A stretch of DNA of 64,000 nt. Source: Gnetum montanum. Lineage: Eukaryota; Streptophyta; Gnetopsida; Gnetales; Gnetaceae. A model generated the notes under the pieces. The model saw nothing but the letters and a program-made list of their open reading frames with translations, made no database searches and was not told where the DNA came from. Location: assembly GCA_015680685.1 (NCBI GenBank), contig MNCI01011534.1, positions 130,119 through 194,118 of the forward strand, read 5' to 3'. The position numbers and the translations under genes were made by a program. Below are positions 48,040-59,183 of the stretch, in pieces (within the stretch, counting starts at the first letter, position 1; every line of letters begins with the position of its first letter).

Positions 48040-49010
48040 GACCAAACATTAAAGAGTAAATTATGTAGGTTTTTAAAGAAAATCTAGATAGTTCTGCTTA
48101 CTCATATGATCATTTAAGAACTTTTCATCCCAATGTTATAACTCATGAAATTCCTTTAGTAAAGAATTTCAAGATAATTAAACAAAATATAAGGAAGTTT
48201 AATTTAGCTTTTTAACCAACAATGGAAGCTAAAATTAAAAAGTTATTAGGGACTAGAATAATATATCTAATGAGCTACTCATCTTGGATAGCTAATCTAG
48301 TACCAATTAGAAAAAAATTGGAGATATAAGACTATGTGTTGATTTTAGGAACTTGAACAAATCTTCAATTAAGGATAGGTATCCACTCCCAAGAATCAAT
48401 GAAATGTTTATAAAAGTATCAAGTTAACAATATATGTTCCTAGATGGATTCTCTGGTTACAATTAAATAATAGTAGATAAGAATGGCATATTTAGAATGA
48501 CATTTATTACAAAATGAGGAACATTTGCATACAAAATAATGTTCTTTAGCTTATCAAATGTATGAGCTACTTTTCAATGAGCTAGGAATACAACTTTTAA
48601 AGTGCTCATTATGAAAATTATTGCTATTTATTTAGATGACATTACAATTTATTCAAAACATGAGTCAAACCATATATTTCATTTGCAACAAATATCAACA
48701 AATGTAAAAAGTTTGGTATTTCTTTAAATACCAAAAAATGCATTTTTGGAGTAAAATCAGGTAGCTTACTTAGGCATATAATTCTTCAAGAAGGTATTCT
48801 ACTGACTAAGCTAGAATAGAAGCTATTCAAGGTATAGAACATCTTACAAATAAGAAAGCACTGAGGTCTTTCTTTGGAAAAGTAAACTTTGTTAAAAAAA
48901 TTCACACTAGGATTTACAAAAATAAAAAAGTCTCTTTCACAAATGTTAAAAAGGATGTTGAAGTATAAAAGACCAAAGAATCATTTAAGGCTTTAGAACA
49001 AATCAATAAA
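48040..49010 (+). pseudogene. E5 reverse transcriptase
   Basis: Blocks in order: [65 protein letters not shown] (across a frame change), FLDGFSGYN, and IIAIYLDDITIYSK near 48625-48655 with the catalytic Y-L-D-D intact. Then SFFGKVNFVKKI. Several frameshifts and stops. The style ([27 protein letters not shown]-like) fits Tat-like plant elements. Confidence 0.85.
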
Positions 49011-49390
49011 GTCATTCTAGAAGCCTCGTGTCTAGTGAAACCAAAATTGAAAGAATATTTCTAGTTATATGCTTTTTCTTCAACAAACTTACTAGCTGCA
49101 ATATTAACATAAAAAGATGGAACAGAAGAAAAACCAATTGAATTTTTTGGTTATTAATTAAAAGGAGTAGAAAGAAATTACTTTAAGCTTGAAAAAAAAG
49201 TATTTTTTGTGATTAAAGCCTTGAGACTTTTTAAGTATTATTTATATAATACTTTGATTCATATTATGACTGTAAAGCCAACCGTAAGGCAATTTCTATC
49301 ACAAAATAAAATTGGACTTAAACGAGCTAATTGGATAATCAAACTTTAATAGTTTAAGTTTACTCTAGAAATATGCTAAATAGTTAAGAA
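49011..49390 (+). pseudogene. E5 gypsy RNase H
   Basis: Reads YAFSSTNLLAAILT, then KPIEFFGY, LKGVERNYFKLEKKVFFVIK and ALRLFKYYLYN, with a few TAA/TAG. The catalytic Asp of the first strand appears as Ala-Phe context (F for expected D), so activity is lost. Confidence 0.75.
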
Positions 49391-50700
49391 TATGGGGTTA
49401 GTCAGAATGATGGTAAGAGAATTTGGACAAGAAGCATTAGTTTCTCTTGAAATTACAAATTTTTACGATGACATAGTAAAGTTTCTTATTCACCAAGAAA
49501 TTCCTAAGGATCTATTGAAAAGTAAAGAAAGAGCTTTCATAATCAAGACCAAGTACATCTTCACTCAAGGAATTCTATATAGAAGATATTTAAGAGGTAT
49601 CTTGCCATAATATGCATCTAACAAAAAAAAATACTGAAGCAATTCCCTAACCATGAGAGCTTATATAATGAATCTCCTAGAACCACAATGCAACATATAC
49701 TAAGATATGATTTCTATTAGCCCACTATGTATAAAGATTTACGGGATAAAATTTAACTTGTCATAAGTGTCAAATTTATGGGCCAAACCTAAAAATGGGT
49801 AAGGCTCCACTAAAACTAGTAATAATATATAAGCATTTTCAAAGGTGGATATTAGATTTTATAGGAGCTATTACTCCATCTACAATAGGACATCGATTTA
49901 TTTTAACAACTACCAACTATTTTACTAGGAAGCAAAAGCTAAAGCATTAAGAAGAAGTACATCCTATGACATGATTAAGTTTCTTAAGCAATATGTCATA
50001 AATCAGTTTAGGATGCTAGAATCTTTGGTTACTAACAATGGCACAACTTTCCAATCAACTAATTTTGTAATTTGGGATTCAAAAAAATCAATCCTACCCT
50101 ATTCATCTTCAAATTATTGTCCATAAGGAAAAGGCCTAGCAAAGTCCACAAATAGGAAGCTAATTTCTTATATTAAGCATTTCATGGATAATAATCTAGG
50201 AAAATAGCATGAGCTCTTGTAAGGAGCTCTATAGACTGATAGGATTAGAATTAAAAAATCTATAGGAACTACTTCATTTAGTTTTGTTTATGGAAATAAT
50301 GCTCGCATAATTAATACAACCATGTCTTCACCAAGAGAATTTATGGAAAACTATAGGTCATGATCAGATAAGGACCATGCCTTGATGGATTTATTATTAA
50401 ACATAGAAGTTGAAATTAATGAAGCCTAAGATAGGCTCTTACAAAATGCAACATTAATGAAAAGATGGTTTGATTGTTGAGTAGGAGGAAAAGAATTTAG
50501 GGAAGGAGACTTAATATTGTTATGAAAAGTTAGTAAGAAGGATAAACATAACAAACTTTGAGCTAGATGGATTGGGTCATTGATAATCAAGCAATAAGTG
50601 GTTGAAAATACTTTCAAGCTTGCTTTATTAGATGGATAGGTGTTAAGCTATTCCTTTAATACTCTTTATCTAAAGCATTATTTTGGGCAACCTTCCACTT
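49391..50700 (+). pseudogene. E5 integrase
   Basis: Open piece 49392-49610 covers the N-terminal part (YIFTQGILYRRYLRG). Core from 49845: WILDFIGAITPSTIGHRFIL (first Asp kept), LVTNNGTTFQSTNF (second Asp changed to Asn), KGLAKSTNRKLISYIKHFMD (Glu changed to Lys). C-terminal part includes GKEFREGDLILL and ARWIGSLIIK near 50485-50585. Confidence 0.8.
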
Positions 50701-50811
50701 AGAGAAACTCAATAATGGCTAATCAAATTTGTAAATATGTACATATTGTTTTATAACTATTTCTCTTAGAACTATTTAGAAGACTGAAGTTGAGCTATCA
50801 GCTCGTAAACT

Positions 50812-51270
50812 TATATTTTCAAGGACAATAGTGAAAAGAAGATTATTCGTAGATCCAAAGAAGGTAAAAATGAAAGCAAGGTCTTTTATCCCATGGTTGT
50901 CCTGGTGTTGCCTCAAGCATGTAAAAAGAATATATTATTAGGCTATTACTTATGGAGCATCTTACAATTGCCTATTCATAACTTGGTTTTTAGACAAATT
51001 TTCTACACTTACACATGGTAAATCAATCCATATTTGAGAATGGGTTGAGTTTCCAAAGTGCTTAGATCTTTCACTAAAGAGAACATGAATGAGGAAAGTG
51101 CAATTTGGAACCTCAATTATGAGGATGTTTTAGCGAATTAGCATGAAAACAAGATTGAAGGAAGGCTCAAGAATTTAGAAAAAGAACAAGAAGAAGAGAA
51201 GGAACCTAAGGAAGAAAAAAGTTCAGAGGATTATAAGGAAAGGTGGGGTTAGAGTGATGAAGTATAGACC
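50812..51270 (+). pseudogene. Uncharacterised ORF remnant after E5 integrase
   Basis: One frame of about 150 codons with four stops: KIIRRSKEGKNESKVFYPMV, VLPQACKKNILLGYYLW, then ENMNEESAIWNLNYEDVLAN and a Glu/Lys-rich run KEQEEEKEPKEEKSSEDY. Not integrase. It may be an extra 3' ORF or a C-terminal extension. I do not recognise it. Confidence 0.45.
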
Positions 51271-51550
51271 ATTGTACCTACCCAAGTGACAACTGGGATT
51301 GAATATGATGGAGCTTCAAAATGAAAAGTTCTTAGGAAAATCATAATCACTGTACAGTGCCAACCAGTATCATTAAGTTAGCTTTAAATTAACCTATTCA
51401 AAGCATTATAGGATAGAGGTTTTTTCATCCCTATTTAGGCCAAAGCTACATAGGTTTTTCCACACAAAAATAGTATTAAAGATTTTACTCAATTCACTTG
51501 TGTTTATAAATAAATCTTGCAAGAAGAAGGTTGTGTTTATTTGAAAAAAT
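51271..51550 (+). other. E5 3' untranslated stretch before the LTR
   Basis: Short non-coding remainder; no clear polypurine tract, only GAAGAAGG words near 51520-51530. Confidence 0.4.
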
Positions 51551-52580
51551 TGTTGTTGCAAAAATAGCCACTTTCATGGAATAGCAGTGGATTTAGATTA
51601 CTAGGCTTGATTCTTTGCACAATGTCATAAAAGTTAAAAAATTTTCATACACTCACATAGTGTGTATGAGCTAAAATTTATCATGCTATATTTAAGAAGC
51701 CCTGAGTGGAAGTTGATTTCAAAAGAATTTTTTGTAGAAATATTAAAGAGATTAAATTCATTCTAATCAAACCTTCCTCGCATATTGTGATATTTTAAGG
51801 CTTATTAAAAATTCAAAAAATTCTAGTCCATTGATTGTGTAACTCATGAAGTTTCAGTTACTTCAAGGAGCTAGGGTTTTGAGTTAAATTCAACATTGCA
51901 TGGAAAATTGAATTTGTTACCAAAGATAGAGCTTGAGTGAATTAGGTCTAGTTTAACTAGACATTTTTTTATTTACTAATTATGATGAGATCTTTAAAAA
52001 ATGGATTTACTAAGCTTAAAGACTAGTTTCACCTCAAAAAGGAACTAGCATTAGAACAAACGATTAGGTGCAAAAAAAATTTATCATTTTAGTAAAAAGG
52101 GTTTTATCATAGGATGACTTAATTCTATAAAGACATTTCAAATTAGTAGATCAAATGATAGAATTAAAAGATTAGCTTTACAAATTTTTTCAAAAATTAT
52201 TCAAAACCCAATTGGTTGTGAAAAGAGGAAATTCCTTTAAGCATGACTACCATATCAGCTCGTAGAAGAAGCTCATAGAATCAAAATTGGCTCTGCAAAA
52301 TAGATCTACTCAAGTCAAATTCACAAGATTAAATCATGAGGAAGGATTAAAATCTACCTAGTATATGAAGCCCATGTGATACATAAGCTATCTTATGAAA
52401 AAGGTTACTAGAATCACAAACTAGTTCTACAATTAAGAGTGAAAGTTGTCATATGTGTCACACCATTACTCAAAGAAGGAGCTTGAAATTAGGCATTGTT
52501 TTTAGAACCAAAATATGGTTCTACCAACAAATGCATCAATGGTTCCACCAAGTCAACTTTATTCAAATGGAAATATTCAT
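51551..52580 (+). repeat. E5 3' LTR, truncated
   Basis: Begins TGTTGTTGCAAAAATAGCCA and follows 24546-25575 for about 1 kb, then the match ends abruptly at about 52580 after AAATATTCATAG. The rest of the LTR is missing. Confidence 0.8.
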
Positions 52581-52589
52581 AGATTCATC

Positions 52590-53229
52590 GATATCAAATG
52601 ATTTTTCTTAGGATTTCATCATAGCACAATTATTGTATAAGGTATAACTTAATATTCTTATTAGACATTGATTCATCATCTAGGATTTTTATTAGGATTT
52701 CATCCTAACATGATTATTGTATGAACTTAGATATGGTTTCTCTCTAGAATAAGGATTCATACCATAGGGCTTTCATTAGGATTTCATCATTATGTAGCCT
52801 TCATATGAGGTTGAGATCAGTATTTTAATGAGAAATTAATACTATTTCTGAATGCTCTAGAAATCCTTGCTATATCTTCATCATCAAGCTTACCTTGAGA
52901 AGAAGTAAATATTGTTGATGGAGATCTTGGAACTATGATATGAGGATCTAGATTCCCTTCCCCTAGAATCCTAGGCTAATGGATTCCCATACTCCCATAG
53001 CTAGAATGTTCTTCCTTCTCATCTGCTCTTCCTCCACCAAGTTGAGAAACTTCTTCATCATCATTTAAGTGACAATTCTCATCATCTCCATGAGTCTGAC
53101 TATGATTGGGACCTACATTCTTATCTACCTTGACACTAATCTCAACCAATCAACCATCAATTGAAAGGTAGATTTTATGCTCTTCATGTTCCTATTCAAG
53201 GTGTGAATCTATTTCTTCTTAGGAGCCAT
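52590..53229 (-). pseudogene. E2-like gag N-terminus with 84-bp in-frame repeats
   Basis: Minus strand ATG at 53229 (MAPKKK). A downstream frame reads IYLSIDG, NVGPNHSQTHGDDENCHLND, DEEVSQLGGGRADEKEEHSS and PRSPSTIFTSSQGKLDDEDI, an acidic gag-like N-terminus. Near 52610-52800 three copies of an 84-base unit (AGGATTTCATC core at 52610, 52694 and 52778, spacing 84) give a 28-codon repeat with DEIL. Position next to a Met-type primer site and LTR, and orientation, suit the 5' end of E2; E4 is an alternative owner. Confidence 0.5.
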
Positions 53230-53282
53230 CTAAAATAGATAGAAAAATATACAACCAAATTCCAAACATAATAAACCTAACA

Positions 53283-53294
53283 CTTTGATATGAA
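53283..53294 (-). other. Degenerate primer-site-like sequence (initiator Met type)
   Basis: Minus strand TTCATATCAAAG against TTGGTATCAGAG, nine of twelve. Lies 54 bases before the MAPKKK start, so the spacing is plausible. Confidence 0.35.
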
Positions 53295-54257
53295 CCCTAA
53301 AGTAGGGCATGTCAATTTACTTTAATCCTTTAAAAAATACATACAAAATCTAGAATGTATGAAGATAATTCAGTTGCTAAAAAGTAAGAATATTAGCTAT
53401 CTTCAATTAATTTAAAAGAAGATTACAATGACAAAGATTACACAACCCACAAATAACAATCACATACTTAACAATATTGCAAAGCATGAGGCTCTACAAC
53501 CATACAATGATCAACCTCAATGTAAGGCATAATCAATCTAGATCTCTCCTAGACTAAGATTCAAACTCACACAAGAGTCATAATGATCAAAACACACATA
53601 ATTGATCACATAGATGCACAACACTCTTATGAAATCTCTCTCCCAACTGTCATGCCACAAAACATGAAAACACAAAGTAATATTTATCAATTACAAGATG
53701 AGAACCCTAGAGACCTTCCCCATGACCAAGACTTCTGGCTATTTCCATTCTTGTTCTCATCTTTGCCAATTATTTTTCAACTTGGAATTCCCATCTTGGA
53801 ACTTTCCTTAGTTGCATGAGACATCTTCAAGCATGGCACTACATCTCCCTATCAACCATGGCTCTCAAACAAAACATTTCTTTTCATGTCAAGATGTCTC
53901 CTATGAGAATGAGATGTCTCCCTATCAACTCTAGCTCTTAGACAAGACATCTCCTCTGGGAATAAAACATCTCCTCCAATGGCAAGATGTCTTCCCAAAG
54001 ATGTCTCTTGCCTACCCAAGATCTCTCCCCAGAGATGTCTCCTACCACACCAAGATGTTTTCTCTTCTAGCTGAGATGTCTCCTAGGTAAATGAAACATC
54101 TCATATGACATCCCAACTTTTGATCCAGATGTCTACCAAGTCACCAAGCATCTTTTTAGCTTCCTAAACCTACAATCAACTACCTATAGGGATGAAAAAT
54201 AGGCTAAATCAATATACCATTAGAATTAAACCTATTAGAATAAAAAATATGACTTTA
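53295..54257 (-). repeat. Putative 5' LTR of E2 with dense AGATGTCT repeats
   Basis: No gene. From 53880 to 54140 AGATGTCT, AGACATCT and near copies occur about a dozen times, often as AAGATGTCTCC. Shares this signature with 6410-6560. Ends where the E8 LTR begins. Its pairing with 5101-6680 is an inference. Confidence 0.45.
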
Positions 54258-55137
54258 TGATGAATCTTGATTCATTAGGCCTCGATATCGCACCTGCAAT
54301 ATCACATACATGATATCGGGTACGCGATATCATGGCCTAGCTCGTGATATCGGGTGCACAATATCGTGACTCCTATGTGGACCTATAAATACACATGTAG
54401 GCACAAGGAGTTAGGGAGTCAATTTAGTATTAGAGCAGAGTCTTTTTATCATTTTTTCCTCTCAACTCTTTTCCCCCAGTGCATGTTCACAATGTGATGA
54501 TTGTAATTGTATGACATCTTTATTCAACTGTGATGTACTTGGACATGCACATGACCGAAAATAAAGATCAAGATTACTTCATCATTGCAACATTCACTTA
54601 GTTTAATTATTTAATTGTTATTGTTATTTATTACTTTCGTAGTTAATATCTCCTCCCCCTAAACTCCTTAAATGTGGAATGAGTACAACTTAATCACGAG
54701 CATTTAAGTGTGACTACTTGGTATCCCAGTAGCGTACCTAGGACATGCGCTTGGTAATCCCAGTGGTAGTCAGGCATGAGGTCCAAGATGTGTACAGATG
54801 ATTAAGGAATGAATGCTCATCACACTTAGGCTAGCTTAGATTCTCTCTCCCATTTCCTATTAGCTTAACTCTCTCTCCCTTTTCCTCCTAGATTAATTAA
54901 AATTATTTTCCATTGCCTATAGGAGTAGCACTAGGTTAGAAACCACATCATACACCTCACTCTGGACTAAACCATACATGACAAAGAAAATACTAGTCTA
55001 GGTGGGAAGACAACAAACTGCGATCAACGAGTAACTATCTAGATACCACAACTAGTCCGTCTGCGGAGTTTGATTGGATCATGCATGAAACACTCATATT
55101 CATATGGTTGAGCGTAGGGGTACCTTGCCACTCATCA
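54258..55137 (+). repeat. E8 5' LTR with GATATC array and TATA box
   Basis: Starts TGATGAAT, ends CCACTCATCA. Array at 54286-54365: four GATATC and two AATATC. TATA candidate CCTATAAATAC at 54381-54391. The downstream half matches E6 LTRs in reverse complement. Confidence 0.88.
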
Positions 55138-55156
55138 TTGGCACCATTGCCAGGGA
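55138..55156 (+). other. E8 primer binding site, tRNA-Asp type
   Basis: TTGGCACCATTGCCAGGGA immediately after the LTR; three differences from the family's TTGGCGCCGTTGCCGGGGA, all G-to-A. Confidence 0.85.
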
Positions 55157-55269
55157 TGGTGCTAGTTATTTATATTATTTATGTCATACAAGATTGCTGT
55201 AACAAAGTATTAACGACACATCTTTTAGGAAGAAGTAATTGCAAACAAGTCACACACAAATTCACAACT

Positions 55270-57279
55270 ATGTCTCTCTCACAAGACTATGATAATACAA
55301 CAACTAGTAAGGTAATTTATTGGAGAACCAAGAAATTATATAATGATGAAGATGAATTTTGGAGTATCCAATCTGATGTAGGGGTCTCCTATGAGCATAA
55401 ACGAAAACAACATCATCCCAACTCATAAATGCATAACACACCTAGTGATGATGAACCCCTACTGGCCACTACAAGCCTAATGGAAATACGAGAGGTTGTT
55501 CAAATATCCTGTAGGCATCACAAGGAAAGCCATCTACCCAGGCTTGACTTAAACAACTTTTCTAAATTTTTCGGAGGCTATGATTTAGATCCGCAACATC
55601 ATCTACAAGCCTTCTATGATGCCTGTGTATGGAACAATATTGATAATGGGTGGCAAAAACTTAAGCTTTTTCCCATGACACTTGTGGCCAAGAAAAAGTG
55701 TGGTACAGATCGTTAAAACCAAAACCAATCTGTAGTTGGTCAACAATGGTAGAACTCTTTACTAAATAATATCAAAGCTATGCTAGAGTGTCAGCCTTGA
55801 GGAGAAAAATCCAAGAATGGAAACAAGAGCAACATGAACCCTTGGACATGGCCTTAGAAAGACATTATGCATTGTTAAACAACTGCCCAAGCCATGGGTT
55901 CTCCAAGGAGGGGCTAATGTACCATATCATAGATGGGCTTAGTAATGAAACAAGGGAAACCTTAGGGATGTATGCTCGAGTTCAACTATACAAGCTACAA
56001 ACCCATTAACACCAAGAGCTTATTAAGTGGGTAGCAAAAGAAGAAGGATAAATGGCTAAATGGGAGAATGTTGAAAACTCTCAATGGGACCTAAATCTCA
56101 AATTAGCAAAGGTCCATAACAATAAAGAGGAGAAATCAGCTCACCTTGAGGAAGTGCAACTGTTTCTACCTTTTCCAATGCAACAATCACTAGATGAAAT
56201 CAAGGAAAAGATTAATAAGATGAAGGAATGGGTGCATAAAAAATATGGAGAATATGCTAACAATAGTAGAGGTACAACTATGCTAAATCAAAAAATAGGA
56301 CAGGACACCATGCAGCAATCAGAACAAAGGGTAGAAGATAATAAGAATAAGAACTCAACTACCAACTTCACATATCAATGCAACGTTTGTCTGTATGATC
56401 ACCCCAAAGGCCAATGCCCAGTTTTTTCACATTTACATGAGCATTGGGGAGGAATGTTACATCCAAATTTCATACAGAAATATTGAGTTCAACCACAGTG
56501 GCAAAAGCCCAAGTTGTGGGGGAGGCCATCCCTAGCCCAACCACATCCTTTGTATGTCCCAATGCCAAATGCTTACTATGTTCAAGACCCTATTTCTCCA
56601 ACTGGATCATCATCCTCTACTTTACCTCATCGTTATCATTCTACAGGAAACTATCCACTCATGTCCTCTCTGCTAAGGTCGCCACCTCATGTACCTTACA
56701 CTTTTCCTCAACAATAATATTCTCATCCTTCACCTCCTTCTACATCGCCACCAATTGTACCAAAAGGTTTTGCACCACAAAACTAACCTCTAAATGCTAC
56801 TTGTGCTTCTACTATCAACAGCAATGGGAATCCTCTACAACATCATAGGCATCTCTTCTTTAGACATGACCATAGAAAGGGACACCATAGTTCAAAAACC
56901 ACTGCATCCACCAACTTAGCACAAGTCCAACATTGTGGTGCATCATCCTCTTCAAACACAATGCCTCATGTTACCTTATCAGGGCCACCACTCAATACTC
57001 CAACAACCATGTGGCCTCATGGATATAGCCACATGGGGGAGACATGTTAATCCTTGCATACCATCTTATGATTGCAAGTACCATAGTGGGTCAACTCCTT
57101 ATAAATTAACCACATCTTATAACTTACCCCACTATGTCAACTCTAATCAACTGTGTGAACCCCACTGGGGTAAGTATGACCGGGTCCCAATATTTCCAAC
57201 ATGCAAGGATCCCAACCTTCCATGTATTAATTCTAGTCATGCTCAACCATTTAGTTATGGGGGGTATCCCCCATTCTAA
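55270..57279 (+). pseudogene. E8 gag remnant
   Basis: ATG at 55270 (MSLSQDYDNTTTSK), in frame with a longer open stretch from 55081. Blocks: SHLPRLDLNNFSKFFGGYDL, LQAFYDACVWNNIDNGWQKL, a frameshift near 55690, RRKIQEWKQEQHEPLDMALE, LMYHIIDGLSNETRETLGMY, then an intact knuckle CNVCLYDHPKGQC (CX2CX3HX4C) near 56385, and a Pro-rich tail with stops ending YGGYPPF at 57279. Confidence 0.87.
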
Positions 57280-58254
57280 CAATAGCAGAATTAATAAATG
57301 TTTTTCTTTTCTTTAATTTTATAATTTTTTTTCCATTTTTTTCATCTTTCAATTTATTAATTTTTTCTTTTTATCTTTTTCGTCTTTTTATGAGTAATCT
57401 CATCTACGAATAAAACACTCATGTGACTTGTTGGTTGAGGTGCTGTTCTATCCTATCAAGTTTTAGGGGACTAATTATTTGAACAACGAGCCCACAACAT
57501 CCATCCACCCATTCTATAAATAAAAGGTTCTACCTTGGGTATAATGATATTTCTAATCATTAAAACTTAAAGGATGGATCAAGAGGGAATGACTAGGGTG
57601 TGACATCAAGGGGACTTGTGGATTCTCTTTGGTGACATCTGTAGGAGTTACCATGCAACCTAGTTGTATCAAAGATCCTTGTAGATCTAATGAAAAATGG
57701 GAGTAAGAGTAATAAAGGCACTCACTCTAGAAAACTAATGCTATTCTAGGGGATCCCACTGGAAAGACATGCACCCATGCTTGAAGGTAGGCAGCTTCTT
57801 TGGATTAAGCATTCAAAAAAAGAGAGTAAAAACAAAAAAAATGAAGATCAAAGCGTCGTAAAGTAATTCTGAATCATTCCTCCCTTGCACAAAATGCCAA
57901 GTGATCATATGCCTTGTTGTCATGGTACTCTTATGGTTGTCCATCATGGGATGAAACAATGCAATGTCACTGATCGAAGGAATGGACTTAGTCTTGATTT
58001 TGAAGCAATGAGATAATGACACATTAATCACATCCTACACTCAAGATTCATTATTCCCTAAGCTAGTTACCTCATGTCCCAATATCTACAATTCCTTCTA
58101 CAATTCACCTCATCTCACTATTCATGAATTTGTGACTCATGTCTTGTGTAGCATTGAATTCATACCTCATCACAATGGTATCTACATGTGTGTGTTTTGT
58201 GGAACTAGTGTAGATTACATTTAACCCTTCTAGTGCCTACGGACATTTTAATGT

Positions 58255-58305
58255 GTGGTTACGCAAGGGCATTATAGGTTGGAACCTACTTTGGGGAGGA
58301 TCCAC
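58255..58305 (+). other. Conserved stem-forming block, E8 copy
   Basis: Starts GTGGTTACGCAAGGGCATTA, centre AGGTTGGAACCT (perfect inverted repeat), ends GGGGAGGATCCAC. Same order as in E6, E7 and E9. Confidence 0.6.
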
Positions 58306-58614
58306 TTGTGTAACCCTTGTAATCTACACTCACAACACATCACCATCACATAATTGTGTACCCTCCAACACTTACAATACTCTTTCCTTCATTATCCTTC
58401 TAATTCAAATGTTCCTAAGAAGTGATACATGTCCTTTCTCCTCATTTGATTCATGCATTCCATTGCTAGATTCTAGACCATTATATTTTTTGTGCCTTTA
58501 GGACTATTTAATATTACCCTGGACCTTTCACACCGACTTCAAGTCCTTCATTTTTTAGTTAAAAATTTAAAAAATTTATCAATTTTTCTAAGTACTCTAC
58601 TTTAAACAGGCCGT

Positions 58615-58675
58615 GATATCACGTATGCAATATCATGTCTAACGCGATATCGTGTCGCACGAAGCTATATATATG
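58615..58675 (+). promoter_or_regulatory. Internal promoter-like module: GATATC cluster plus TATA box
   Basis: GATATC at 58615 and 58646, AATATC at 58629, then CTATATATATGG at 58664-58675. The spacing from last repeat to TATA (about 13 bases) is like that in the E8 LTR (about 16). It stands about 510 bases upstream of ORF2 and is absent from the matching part of E6. It may drive ORF2 or be a captured LTR fragment. Confidence 0.5.
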
Positions 58676-59183
58676 GACCCTCCCCCCCGAACATGTCAAC
58701 ATCATTTTCAACTATTCATGTGGGGGAATTTTTTAAATTTTCTTCTATAACTCATGACTTGTGCACCTCTTGTTCCAATAGACATAACTTGCTCACTAGC
58801 ACTCCAATTCTTATTCCAAAAGAACCTACTTGAACTAGGACTGTTCAGCATAGTTGTGGGGGAGGGGTACACTCCAAATTACGTATAAATTTTTTGAAAT
58901 TTTTCATCATCCAAAGGATACTATAAAGGGTAATTGATTACAAAAAATGATGATAAACATGTGCCAAAAACAATCTTATCTCCTCACCTACACTAGGAAA
59001 TTAAATTTTAAAGCCACCTAATCAAGTTAAGGGGTCCAATATTAAAACCTTTAGGGGACATTTCCACAAGATTTTCTAACTCTGGATCACACGAAATAAG
59101 AAACAAATTCATTAAGGTAGAAGTAAGATATAACTTAAATTTTTTAAACAACCTTACTAATGGTCGACCTCATGTGATTGCAA

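Larger units (their letters stand above)
24546..52580 (+). mobile_element. E5: Tat-like LTR retrotransposon, split by E6
   Basis: Plus-strand element with LTR-homologous ends at 24546 and 51551, gag at 29401, protease split by E6 at 30971/46995, then an extra RNase H, RT, RNase H and integrase. The extra RNase H of the DGA...GDS type is a hallmark of Tat-group elements. The right LTR is truncated near 52580, where it meets a different gag remnant. Removing E6 (and E7 in it) leaves about 12 kb. The many stops suggest it is one of the older insertions, consistent with its place in the nesting. Confidence 0.8.
57280..59183 (+). other. E8 non-coding block between gag and ORF2
   Basis: About 1.9 kb without a gene. 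T-rich tract at 57300-57390, then patches shared with E6, the stem-forming block at 58255-58305, and the GATATC/TATA module at 58615-58675, which E6 lacks. Confidence 0.65.

Noticed and set aside
54286-54365. GATATC array as a CRISPR-like array
   Set aside because: Repeats are 6-10 bases with short irregular spacers in a plant LTR; no cas context.
55081-55269. Upstream start of E8 gag at 55081
   Set aside because: Lies in the LTR and across the primer site; the ATG at 55270 fits the gag start of E6.
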